From contig NZ_KB895418.1 in the NCBI RefSeq assembly GCF_000374845.1, forward strand, positions 124,001 to 188,000: a stretch of DNA of 64,000 bases, in the 5' to 3' direction. The position numbers were made by a program, and so were the translations under genes. Under the pieces are notes generated by a model. That model saw only the letters and a program-made list of their open reading frames with translations, did not search any database and had not been told where the DNA came from. Below are positions 35,929 to 44,419 of the stretch, piece by piece. Origin of the DNA: Paenibacillus terrigena DSM 21567. Its GTDB lineage: Bacteria; Bacillota; Bacilli; Paenibacillales; Paenibacillaceae. Positions within the stretch are counted from its first letter, which is position 1, and the number at the start of each line of letters is the position of its first letter.

Positions 35929-36495
35929 TTGAATCTTGACCCCCTGTGGTACGTTGTCATCATTGGTGCTGCGGCTATTTTTTATGCATTCATGATCCCA
36001 AGACAGCGCAAAGAGCAAACCGGCAATCAGAGTGTGATCGTACGGGAAGTGGAAGAGACACTGGAACATTTCATGGACGAGATTGATCAAGATAATAAAG
36101 AACTCGTTCAACTGGTCACGCAGATGAAACAAGACTTCGTCCTTCAGCAGAATGTGCTAGGACATCGTATTGAACAGCTGGAGCATCGTTGTCAGCAGCT
36201 CGAACTGCAGCAGGTGCAGCATACGATGGTGAATGAACACGTAGCCGTCGCAGTAGAGCCGCAGTTCATCGTGGATCCCACCGTGCCCAGCGCCGTTCCC
36301 GTTGTGGAAACGCAGCGTGATCCCGAACCCGAACTTTCTATGGAAGATGCATCGATTAAAGGACGCTATGCTGACATATTTACACTGTACGAAGATGGGA
36401 AGTCCATGGATATGATTTCGAAGAAAACGGGGCTCCCTCGCGGTGAAATCCAACTCATCCTTCAGCTGTCGAAGCAGGAGGCGAGTCGTGATTAA
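35929..36495 (+). CDS. SwrB-like membrane-anchored motility protein
   Basis: A 188-aa protein resembling B. subtilis SwrB in layout and position at the operon end. It has one N-terminal membrane helix (about 6-20, LWYVVIIGAAAIFYAFMIP), a coiled coil (about 35-100), a variable Pro/Val linker, and a C-terminal helix-turn-helix-like motif LYEDGKSMDMISKKTGLPRG. SwrB promotes FliP-dependent export gate maturation and SigD activity in B. subtilis. Start is TTG after AAAGGTGATTTGA. Orthology is inferred from architecture rather than strong identity. Overlaps the next gene by eight bases. Confidence 0.7.
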   Translation: MNLDPLWYVVIIGAAAIFYAFMIPRQRKEQTGNQSVIVREVEETLEHFMDEIDQDNKELVQLVTQMKQDFVLQQNVLGHRIEQLEHRCQQLELQQVQHTMVNEHVAVAVEPQFIVDPTVPSAVPVVETQRDPEPELSMEDASIKGRYADIFTLYEDGKSMDMISKKTGLPRGEIQLILQLSKQEASRD

Positions 36496-37030
36496 TAAAC
36501 GTAATTTTCTATTAGGATTGGGGAGTGGTCTGATTCTTGGAAGTGTACTCCTTCAGCTCATGCTCGCTGCAAATCCTGAACAGCCAAAGAATACCCGAAG
36601 CGACCTAAGCTCATATACAGTTGAACAGCTTGAAGGAGCAGCAGAGAAACTGAATATGCGTCTTGTGAGTGCTGATTCGAAAGTATATACAGTCAATCAG
36701 TTGAATGATTTATTTAAAACGAAGGAAGCGGAATGGCGTGCCTCGTTACCATCGGTAGAGCAAAAACAAACAAAAGATAATGCCATATCCGCATCCTCTA
36801 ATGAGGAGAAAACGGAAGCGCCTAAGAAGACATTTAAGATTGTAGCTGGTATGTCTCTCGTTAAAGTGAGCGACAAGCTCGAGGAATTAGGCATCGTCGA
36901 TTCTTCTGCGAAATTTGTCGCATATGGGAAGAAGCATGGCATTAACAGCAAAATCCGTACAGGAACATACGAACTGTCAGCTGATCAGACGTTTGCAGAG
37001 ATCGCGAAGACCATCACGACGAGGCCTTAG
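36488..37030 (+). CDS. Membrane-anchored YceG/MltG-like LysM protein without catalytic domain
   Basis: A 180-aa protein. GTG 36488 is set by AGGAGG at 36476-36481. An N-terminal membrane helix (about 7-25, FLLGLGSGLILGSVLLQLML) precedes a charged linker. The C-terminal 65 residues resemble the LysM-like subdomain of MltG/YceG endolytic transglycosylases: FKIVAGMSLVKVSDKLEELG then INSKIRTGTYELSADQTFAE. The catalytic MltG domain is absent. It may bind glycan strands at the membrane. Last gene of the fla/che operon by orientation and eight-base overlap with the swrB-like gene. Confidence 0.7.
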   Translation: MINKRNFLLGLGSGLILGSVLLQLMLAANPEQPKNTRSDLSSYTVEQLEGAAEKLNMRLVSADSKVYTVNQLNDLFKTKEAEWRASLPSVEQKQTKDNAISASSNEEKTEAPKKTFKIVAGMSLVKVSDKLEELGIVDSSAKFVAYGKKHGINSKIRTGTYELSADQTFAEIAKTITTRP

Positions 37031-37061
37031 TCGAAAAAGCGAGTTTTTCCGTAGATCATGC

Positions 37062-37090
37062 TTGCATCGAAATATGACATGTGATATAGT
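37062..37090 (+). promoter_or_regulatory. Sigma-A promoter for rpsB
   Basis: TTGCAT (37062-37067), 17-bp spacer, TATAGT (37085-37090). Lies 30 bases after the last fla/che gene and about 120 bases before rpsB. Only a weak stem-loop (GAAAAA/TTTTTC near 37033-37049) separates it from the flagellar operon, so some read-through is possible. Confidence 0.75.
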
Positions 37091-37122
37091 AAATGACGGT
37101 GTTAAAAACACACGCTATTTAA

Positions 37123-37162
37123 TTTCGATAAGGGTGCTTCTATTGTAGAAGTCTTGTCGAAA
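37123..37162 (+). ncRNA. rpsB 5' leader hairpin
   Basis: Long two-part stem: TTTCGATAAG pairs with CTTGTCGAAA (one G-U), and inside it CTTCTA-TTG-TAGAAG. It lies in the rpsB untranslated leader between promoter and ribosome site and may allow control by S2 or affect stability. The 3' arm also contains the heptamer TGTCGAA. Confidence 0.5.
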
Positions 37163-37213
37163 GATGAGATTAGCGGCGGATAAAATAAAAACCATATTAG
37201 GAGGTGTGTGAAG

Positions 37214-37912
37214 ATGGCAGTAATCTCCATGAAACAGCTACTAGAAGCTGGGGTACACTTCGGTCACCAGACTCGTCGTTGGAACCCGAAAATGGATCGT
37301 TATATCTTCACTGAAAGAAACGGAATTTACATCATCGATTTGCAAAAAACGGTGAAAAAGGTTGAGGAAGCTTACAACTTCGTTAAATCGGTTGCTGAAG
37401 AAGGCGGCACGATCCTATTCGTAGGAACGAAGAAACAAGCTCAAGATTCTGTTAAAGAAGAAGCTGAACGTTGTGGCAACTTCTTTATCAACCAACGTTG
37501 GTTGGGTGGGACGTTAACTAACTTCCAAACAATCCAAAAACGTATCGATCGTTTGAAAACGTTGGAAAGATGGGAAGAGGACGGCACTTTCGAAGTTCTT
37601 CCGAAGAAAGAAGTTATCTTGCTTCGTAAAGAGAAAGATCGTCTTGAGAAATTCCTAGGCGGAATCAAGAACATGAAAGGTTTGCCAAGCGCGTTGTTCG
37701 TTATCGATCCACGTAAAGAGCGTATTGCAGTAGCAGAAGCTCGTAAATTGGGTATCCCAATCGTTGGTATCGTTGATACGAACTGTGATCCAGACGAGAT
37801 CGACTACGTTATCCCTGGTAACGATGATGCGATCCGTGCAGTTAAATTGTTGACTGCGAAAATGGCTGATGCGATGATCGAAGCAAACCAAGGCGAAGAC
37901 ACACAAGCTTAA
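37214..37912 (+). CDS. rpsB: 30S ribosomal protein S2
   Basis: Small-subunit protein binding at the head-body junction near S1-type contacts. The 232-aa product has both family signatures ([19 protein letters not shown] and [20 protein letters not shown]). ATG 37214 after AGGAGGTG is chosen; the GTG at 37208 overlaps the ribosome site. Codon use is markedly biased, as in highly expressed genes. Followed by a terminator/attenuator and tsf. Confidence 0.98.
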   Translation: MAVISMKQLLEAGVHFGHQTRRWNPKMDRYIFTERNGIYIIDLQKTVKKVEEAYNFVKSVAEEGGTILFVGTKKQAQDSVKEEAERCGNFFINQRWLGGTLTNFQTIQKRIDRLKTLERWEEDGTFEVLPKKEVILLRKEKDRLEKFLGGIKNMKGLPSALFVIDPRKERIAVAEARKLGIPIVGIVDTNCDPDEIDYVIPGNDDAIRAVKLLTAKMADAMIEANQGEDTQA

Positions 37913-37931
37913 TTAAATGATAATTAAATGA

Positions 37932-37975
37932 AAAGGGTGGTTGGTAGGTGTGAAACCTCTCGCCGCCCTTTTTTT
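37932..37975 (+). terminator. Terminator or attenuator between rpsB and tsf
   Basis: Stem AAAGGGTGG / CCGCCCTTT (one U-G pair) enclosing a smaller AGGT-AACCT-type stem, followed by seven T. It lies within 20 bases of the rpsB stop, so rpsB and tsf expression can be set separately. Confidence 0.8.
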
Positions 37976-38033
37976 GAGACAACAAATTGATCGTCAAATG
38001 AAATGACGAATTTAACTTTGGAGGGAATATACA

Positions 38034-38684
38034 ATGGCAGTTACGGCTAGCATGGTAAAAGAACTTCGTGAAAAAACAGGCGCAGGTATGCTTGATTGTA
38101 AAAAAGCGCTTGACGAGTCTAACGGAGATGTAACAAAAGCAATTGAAATTTTGCGTGAAAAAGGTTTGGCTGCTGCAGCAAACAAATCCGGACGTATTGC
38201 AACTGAAGGCGTATGTGAAGCTTACATCCATGCAGGTGGTCGTATTGGTGTTCTTGTGGAAATCAACTGTGAAACTGACTTCGTTGGTAAAACAGATCAA
38301 TTTAAAGAACTTGCTCGTGATATCGCAATGCACATCGCGGCTATGAGCCCTCGTTATGTTCGTCGTGAAGAAGTTCCTATGGAAGATCTTGAGAAAGAAA
38401 AAGAAATCCTTCGTGCACAAGCACTTAACGAAGGTAAACCAGAGAAAATCGTTGATAAAATGGTTGAAGGCCGTATCAACAAATACTATGAAGAGTTCTG
38501 CTTGATGGAGCAATCTTTCGTTAAAGATCCAGACAAAACAATCGAAACATTGTTGAAAGAAAAAATCAGCACAATCGGTGAGAACATCTCCGTTCGTCGT
38601 TTCGTTCGTTACGAGCTTGGCGAAGGCATGGAGAAAAAAGTGGATAACTTCGTTGAAGAAGTTATGGCTCAAGCAAAAATGTAA
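38034..38684 (+). CDS. tsf: Elongation factor Ts
   Basis: Nucleotide exchange factor for EF-Tu. The 216-aa product has the N-terminal UBA-like domain ([20 protein letters not shown]) and the core signature [20 protein letters not shown] with [10 protein letters not shown]. It is the short single-core form, shorter than the 293-aa B. subtilis protein. Codon use is highly biased. GGAGGG ribosome site. A small stem (TCGTCA 37991-37996 with TGACGA 38004-38009) lies in the short leader. Confidence 0.97.
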   Translation: MAVTASMVKELREKTGAGMLDCKKALDESNGDVTKAIEILREKGLAAAANKSGRIATEGVCEAYIHAGGRIGVLVEINCETDFVGKTDQFKELARDIAMHIAAMSPRYVRREEVPMEDLEKEKEILRAQALNEGKPEKIVDKMVEGRINKYYEEFCLMEQSFVKDPDKTIETLLKEKISTIGENISVRRFVRYELGEGMEKKVDNFVEEVMAQAKM

Positions 38685-38724
38685 GCTAACGCTTACTTAT
38701 CTATACAATTTAATCATTCATAGT

Positions 38725-38760
38725 TAAAAGGTTGGAACACGCTGTGTTCCTTCTTTTTTA
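38725..38760 (+). terminator. Intrinsic terminator after tsf
   Basis: Stem GGAACAC-GCT-GTGTTCC, extended by AAAAG/CTTTT pairing, followed by CTTTTTT. About 45 bases after the tsf stop. Confidence 0.85.
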
Positions 38761-38799
38761 ACTACATAGAACGAAAGCTTGTGTTTTGAACTGCAATAG

Positions 38800-39563
<764 letters not shown>

Positions 39564-39564
<1 letters not shown>

Positions 39565-40118
39565 TGCCACAATCAATCAAAAAAAATGCAGAAGAACGTA
39601 TGGGGAAAGCAATTGAATCCTTGAAACGCGATCTTGCAACGTTACGTGCGGGTCGTGCGTCGTCATCGATGCTGGATCGTATCCAAGTTGAATATTATGG
39701 TGCTCCAACCCCAGTGAATCAGCTTGCTAACGTGAATACACCAGATTCTCGTACCCTTATGATTCAGCCTTGGGATAAAACCTCATTAGGCGCAATTGAG
39801 AAAGCAATCTTAAAGTCAGACTTGGGATTGACACCAGCAAATGACGGAACTCAAATTCGTCTATCGATTCCTATGTTGACAGAAGAGCGTCGTGTGGAAC
39901 TCGTGAAATCGACGAAGAAGTTCGGAGAGGACGCGAAAGTAGCCATTCGTAATATTCGTCGTGATGCGAATGATGAGATTAAAAAACTCGAGAAATCAGA
40001 CATTTCGGAAGATGAATCTCGTCGCCACCAAGAAGACGTTCAGAAAACAACGGATAAATATATTGGTGAAGTTGATAAAGTAACCGCATCAAAAGAGAAA
40101 GAAATCATGGAAGTATAA
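39564..40118 (+). CDS. frr: Ribosome recycling factor
   Basis: Splits post-termination ribosomes with EF-G. The 184-aa product has the standard length and signatures ([60 protein letters not shown]). Start overlaps pyrH. Followed by a terminator. Confidence 0.98.
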
Positions 40119-40131
40119 TGTAAGGCCTGCT

Positions 40132-40166
40132 GCCCCTCCGAACGGTGGGGTTTGTTGTCTTTTTTC
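40132..40166 (+). terminator. Intrinsic terminator after frr
   Basis: GC-rich stem CCCC(T)CCG-AA-CGG(T)GGGG with one mismatch, followed by TTTGTTGTCTTTTTT. It lies 14 bases after the frr stop and before uppS. Confidence 0.7.
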
Positions 40167-40208
40167 TACTTGTGTGTAGTTCTCATCATCTAGGTTGGAG
40201 GAAATGGA

Positions 40209-40979
40209 ATGATTAAGCGATTCCAGAAATGGTTGGATGAGAGACCCAAGGGTCAAACGTCATTCAATTTATCAAAAGATAATATTCCTGAGCATATCGC
40301 GATAATTATGGACGGGAACGGCCGCTGGGCCAAAAATCGTGGGTTACCGCGGATTGCCGGGCATCACAATGGGATGAAAGCTGTGAAGAAGGTCACGATT
40401 GCCGCTGATGAGCTTGGCGTTAAATGTCTTACGATGTATGCTTTTTCAACGGAAAATTGGAAGCGGCCTAAAGACGAAGTAGACTTTCTCATGAAGCTTC
40501 CTGAGGAGTTCCTATCCATTGAACTAGCGGAGCTGATTGAGAAGAATGTTCAGGTTCGAATGATGGGGCATAAAGAAGATTTGCCATCACATACGCTCAA
40601 AGCTATCGAGGAAGCAGAACGTCAAACGAAGAACAATACGGGACTTATTCTAAATTTTGCTTTGAACTATGGCGGTCGAAGAGAGATTGTGGAGAGTGTT
40701 CGCGAGATCGGGCAACGTGTGTTAAATGGTGAATTACGCCCTGAAGATATTATGGAGTCTGATATTGAACAGCACTTATTATCGAATCATTTACCGAATC
40801 CAGATCTTCTCATTCGGACGAGCGGGGAACTCCGTTTAAGTAATTTTATGCTGTGGCAGTTGGCTTATAGCGAATTCTGGTTCACAGATGTATATTGGCC
40901 TGCGTTTACGGAAGAACATTTGTATGAAGCAATCGCTGAATACCAACGGAGAACACGCAGATATGGCGGTCTAGTATAA
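40209..40979 (+). CDS. uppS: Undecaprenyl diphosphate synthase (isoprenyl transferase)
   Basis: Makes the C55 lipid carrier for cell-wall synthesis by adding isopentenyl units to farnesyl-PP. The 256-aa product has the Mg-binding Asp35 motif HIAIIMDGNGRWAKNRGLPR, MYAFSTENWKRP, and the C-terminal signature PDLLIRTSGELRLSNFMLWQ followed by LAYSEFWF. GGAGG ribosome site. First of the uppS-cdsA-dxr-rseP cluster. Confidence 0.97.
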   Translation: MIKRFQKWLDERPKGQTSFNLSKDNIPEHIAIIMDGNGRWAKNRGLPRIAGHHNGMKAVKKVTIAADELGVKCLTMYAFSTENWKRPKDEVDFLMKLPEEFLSIELAELIEKNVQVRMMGHKEDLPSHTLKAIEEAERQTKNNTGLILNFALNYGGRREIVESVREIGQRVLNGELRPEDIMESDIEQHLLSNHLPNPDLLIRTSGELRLSNFMLWQLAYSEFWFTDVYWPAFTEEHLYEAIAEYQRRTRRYGGLV

Positions 40980-40999
40980 CTTCGTAGGAGTGGATATCA

Positions 41000-41794
41000 T
41001 TGAAGCAACGCATCATTACCGGGATAATTGCAGGGTCAGCATTTCTTGCCTGCACTGTGATCGGTGGACCTTGGTACCAAGGACTTCTAATCGTGTTATC
41101 CTTAATCGGCTATTATGAATTTGCCCGAATGAACCACTTTCATTGGTGGAACATCACCTCCCTGCTCGGTTTCGCAGGTGTTATTTATTTCGTATTCCCA
41201 TGGGAAGGGTTTGACGTCAGTGTCGAACCGATGTGGATGTGGCTTCTCATGTTTCTTTTCTTAACAATAACCGTATTATCCAAGAATCGAATTGATATTA
41301 ATCGAATCGCAGTGATGTTTCTTGGCACAGTATATGTAGGTGTCGGATTTCAAGCGATGATTACAACACGGTACACACCAGATGATCATGGATTGTTCTG
41401 GACATTCTTATTGTTTGGCTGTATTTGGGCCTCCGATTCAGGGGCTTATTTTACAGGACGTGCATTCGGGAGAACCAAGCTGTGGCCTTCTATTAGCCCG
41501 AATAAGACGATTGAAGGCGCCTTTGGCGGCGTTGTCATCTCCGTTGTCATTGCACTGTTATTTGCTTGGTACGCACCGGATTTGCTTCCATTTGGTAAAG
41601 CTGTTGGGATCGGGATAGTTGCCGCTGTCGTTGGTCAATTAGGCGACTTGATCCAATCGGCATATAAACGCGTTCACGGAATTAAAGATAGCGGGAATTT
41701 TCTACCGGGGCATGGCGGCGTATTGGATCGCTGTGACAGCTGGTTGATTGTGTTTCCGTTCGTGCAACTGCTGATGCTGTTGCCGCACGCATAA
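41000..41794 (+). CDS. cdsA: Phosphatidate cytidylyltransferase
   Basis: Membrane enzyme making CDP-diacylglycerol, precursor of acidic phospholipids. The 264-aa product has about seven to eight membrane helices and the C-terminal signature SAYKRVHGIKDSGNFLPGHG followed by GVLDRCDS. The preceding SDSGAYFTGRAFGRTK stretch is also typical. Start is TTG after TAGGAG. Length typical. Confidence 0.96.
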   Translation: MKQRIITGIIAGSAFLACTVIGGPWYQGLLIVLSLIGYYEFARMNHFHWWNITSLLGFAGVIYFVFPWEGFDVSVEPMWMWLLMFLFLTITVLSKNRIDINRIAVMFLGTVYVGVGFQAMITTRYTPDDHGLFWTFLLFGCIWASDSGAYFTGRAFGRTKLWPSISPNKTIEGAFGGVVISVVIALLFAWYAPDLLPFGKAVGIGIVAAVVGQLGDLIQSAYKRVHGIKDSGNFLPGHGGVLDRCDSWLIVFPFVQLLMLLPHA

Positions 41795-41809
41795 GGGAGA
41801 GGGACGATC

Positions 41810-42964
41810 GTGAGAAAAATAGCAATATTGGGTTCGACAGGTTCAATTGGTACTCAAACATTGGACGTCATTTCCCATTACCCCGATCAATTTAAAGTTG
41901 AAGGATTGGCAGCAGGGACGAATGCTGCTTTATTTATAGAGCAAATCCATCGATTTAAACCACGTAAAGTATCGATTGCGACCAAAGAGCTTGCGGATCA
42001 ACTGAAGCTGCAGATTCCCGCCGATATCGAAGTATATTACGGGGATGAAGGACTTATAGAAGTTGCTTCACGAACCGATGCTGATTTTGTCGTTACAGCA
42101 TTAGTAGGGAGTCAGGGATTGCCCTCGACTTTAGCTGCGATTCGAGCAGGGAAGAACATTGGTCTGGCGAATAAAGAAACACTGGTTACCGCAGGACACA
42201 TCGTAACCTCCATGATTCGTGAATATGGCGTGACGATGCTGCCTATTGATAGTGAACACTCGGCGATTTTTCAATGTTTGAACGGAGAATCGATGGAGAA
42301 TATCAAGAAAATTACGATTACGGCATCAGGCGGCTCCTTCCGCGATCGCACTCGGGAACAGCTTCAAGGTGTGACCGTTGAAGAAGCACTGAATCATCCG
42401 AATTGGTCGATGGGAGCGAAGATTACCATTGATTCAGCGACGATGGTGAACAAGGGACTTGAAGTGATTGAGGCGCACTGGCTGTTCGATTTACCTTACG
42501 AGCAGATTGATGTGCTCATTCATCCGGAGAGTATTATTCACTCCTTTGTTGAATTTAACGACAGCAGTATCATCGCGCAGATGGGTAATCCCGACATGCG
42601 TGTCCCGATTCAATACGCACTTACATATCCTGAACGGATCGCTTCACCGGCTGCTTCGCTTGATCTAGCTCGGATCGGGAAGCTGCATTTCCGTGAGATG
42701 GATTATGACCGTTATCCTTGTTTAAGAATGGCGTTTGAGTGTGGTAAAATAGGGGGTATAGCACCAACGGTTTTCAATGCGGCGAATGAAGTAGCTGTTG
42801 CACGATTTTTACGGGGTGAAATTTCCTTTCTTCACATTGAAGATGTTATCGCATCTGCCCTTGACAAGCACCACCAGATTTCTATGCCTACGTTAGAACA
42901 AATTCAAGAGACAGATCGATTGACACGACAATTGGCATTGAACATCCCTTTTGGGTTATCCTAG
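41810..42964 (+). CDS. dxr: 1-deoxy-D-xylulose 5-phosphate reductoisomerase
   Basis: Second step of the MEP isoprenoid pathway, NADPH-dependent. The 384-aa product has the Rossmann motif ILGSTGSIGTQTLDVI, the metal-site segment PIDSEHSAIFQ, the flexible-loop/substrate region KITIDSATMVNKGLEVIEAH and FNDSSIIAQMGNPDMRVPIQ. Start is GTG with GGGAGAGGG upstream. No anomaly seen. Confidence 0.97.
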   Translation: MRKIAILGSTGSIGTQTLDVISHYPDQFKVEGLAAGTNAALFIEQIHRFKPRKVSIATKELADQLKLQIPADIEVYYGDEGLIEVASRTDADFVVTALVGSQGLPSTLAAIRAGKNIGLANKETLVTAGHIVTSMIREYGVTMLPIDSEHSAIFQCLNGESMENIKKITITASGGSFRDRTREQLQGVTVEEALNHPNWSMGAKITIDSATMVNKGLEVIEAHWLFDLPYEQIDVLIHPESIIHSFVEFNDSSIIAQMGNPDMRVPIQYALTYPERIASPAASLDLARIGKLHFREMDYDRYPCLRMAFECGKIGGIAPTVFNAANEVAVARFLRGEISFLHIEDVIASALDKHHQISMPTLEQIQETDRLTRQLALNIPFGLS

Positions 42965-43069
42965 GAATATACGCTTAAAAAAACTTATGCCAAAGCATTC
43001 TCGTGAAGCGAAATAGAGAATATTGATAATTTATATGGACATAAGTGAGTGAAGGGAGGATGCTGTCAG

Positions 43070-44344
43070 TTGGAAATGGTTCAGATCATTTTTTTAACGG
43101 TATTAGTCTTTTTCGTCCTCGTGACGATTCATGAGTGGGGGCATTTCTATTTTGCGAAACGCGCCGGTATTCTCGTTCGTGAATTTGCAATTGGATTTGG
43201 ACCAAAGCTGTTCTCCTTTAAGAAGAATGAGACACGGTATACGTTGCGACTTCTTCCGTTGGGTGGATTCGTACGGATGGCAGGTGAGGATCCTGAGCTG
43301 GTTCAGATTCAGCCAGGTCAGACCATAGCGGTGCGATTGAATCAAGATCAAGTAACAAACCTTTATCTAGACCAATTGGATCAACGTAAAAATGTGGTGC
43401 GTGGTACGGTTGAGGAAATCGATCTTGAAGAGCACCTATTCGTGAAGTTGGATGTGGATGGTGATATCCAGACACTTGCGGTTCATCCACAGGCCATGAT
43501 GGTGACCAAAGGGCAAGAAACCCAGATTGCACCTTATAATCGCCAATTTGGAAGTAAAACGGTAGGTCAGCGTGCAATGGCTATATTTGCCGGACCTTTA
43601 ATGAACTTCTTTCTTGCCTTTGTTTTGTTCGCGGCGTATATTATGATGGCTGGTGTGCCAGAAGAGAATCCGAAGCATCTCACAATTGGACAAATTACGG
43701 AGGGTAAACCCGCGGATCGTGCAGGACTTAAACCGGGGGATATTATCGAGACGATTAATGGTGTAGACATCGGTGCTGATTCTACCAAGATGATTGAGAT
43801 GATTGGTAAATCGACGGATAAAGTCATGCATTGGAAGATCACGCGTGACGGTGCAACGAAAAGTATTGACGTAACGCCAGAACTCATCGAAGGGCAGGAA
43901 GGCGGCAAGGTCGGAATCGTACCTGTTACTCCAATGCGTTCTGCATCATTTGTGGAGACAATTAAGTATTCGGGTATTGCTATGAAGAATACAACCATTC
44001 GCATATTCGATGGATTCCGAATGCTGATCTTTGGTCAGTTCAAATTGGATGATCTAGGTGGACCTGTTCGTACTTTCGAAGTTACGGGTCAAATTGCGAA
44101 ACAAGGGATTGATCAATTAACGTCATGGGCTGGAATACTCAGCTTGTATCTCGGGATCTTTAACTTGCTCCCAATCCCGGCACTCGATGGTAGTCGACTT
44201 GTCTTTATCGGGGTTGAGGCGATCCGAGGCCGCAAGGTTGATCCGAATCGAGAGAGCATGGTGCATATCATTGGATTCGCCATGTTAATGTTGTTGATGC
44301 TGGCTGTCACGTATAATGATATTTTACGGCTAGTGAAAGGATAA
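43070..44344 (+). CDS. rseP: RIP metalloprotease RseP/RasP (site-2 protease)
   Basis: Intramembrane zinc protease that cleaves anti-sigma factors, signal peptides and cell-division proteins. The 424-aa product has HEWGH at residues 21-25 in the first helix, a PDZ domain (ADRAGLKPGDIIETINGVDI), and the C-terminal membrane motif FNLLPIPALDGSR containing the third zinc ligand. An extra domain of about 75 residues lies between the first helix and PDZ. TTG 43070 is favoured, ten bases after GGGAGG; GTG 43049 and ATG 43076 are alternatives. Confidence 0.95.
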   Translation: MEMVQIIFLTVLVFFVLVTIHEWGHFYFAKRAGILVREFAIGFGPKLFSFKKNETRYTLRLLPLGGFVRMAGEDPELVQIQPGQTIAVRLNQDQVTNLYLDQLDQRKNVVRGTVEEIDLEEHLFVKLDVDGDIQTLAVHPQAMMVTKGQETQIAPYNRQFGSKTVGQRAMAIFAGPLMNFFLAFVLFAAYIMMAGVPEENPKHLTIGQITEGKPADRAGLKPGDIIETINGVDIGADSTKMIEMIGKSTDKVMHWKITRDGATKSIDVTPELIEGQEGGKVGIVPVTPMRSASFVETIKYSGIAMKNTTIRIFDGFRMLIFGQFKLDDLGGPVRTFEVTGQIAKQGIDQLTSWAGILSLYLGIFNLLPIPALDGSRLVFIGVEAIRGRKVDPNRESMVHIIGFAMLMLLMLAVTYNDILRLVKG

Positions 44345-44354
44345 TCGACAAGTT

Positions 44355-44383
44355 TTGTCGAATTGAACAATAATAATCATAAT
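44355..44383 (+). promoter_or_regulatory. Candidate sigma-A promoter for proS
   Basis: TTGTCG (44355-44360), 17-bp spacer, CATAAT (44378-44383). A perfect inverted repeat TCGACAA-GTT-TTGTCGA (44345-44361) covers the -35 box and could be an operator or a weak rseP terminator. Confidence 0.5.
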
Positions 44384-44419
44384 GAGCTATAGCATTTCAT
44401 GGGAGGCATTTAGATTCGT

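Noticed and set aside
37030-37055. Strong terminator at the end of fla/che
   Set aside because: GAAAAA/TTTTTC forms only a weak A/T stem; not enough to call a terminator.
37842-38672. Long minus-strand frame (276 codons) opposite tsf
   Set aside because: It mirrors a strongly codon-biased gene; the product is dominated by Phe, Cys, His and Asn and has no ribosome site or domain.
44345-44419. T-box or other amino-acid riboswitch before proS
   Set aside because: The gap is only 75 bases and lacks the T-box sequence and specifier stem.
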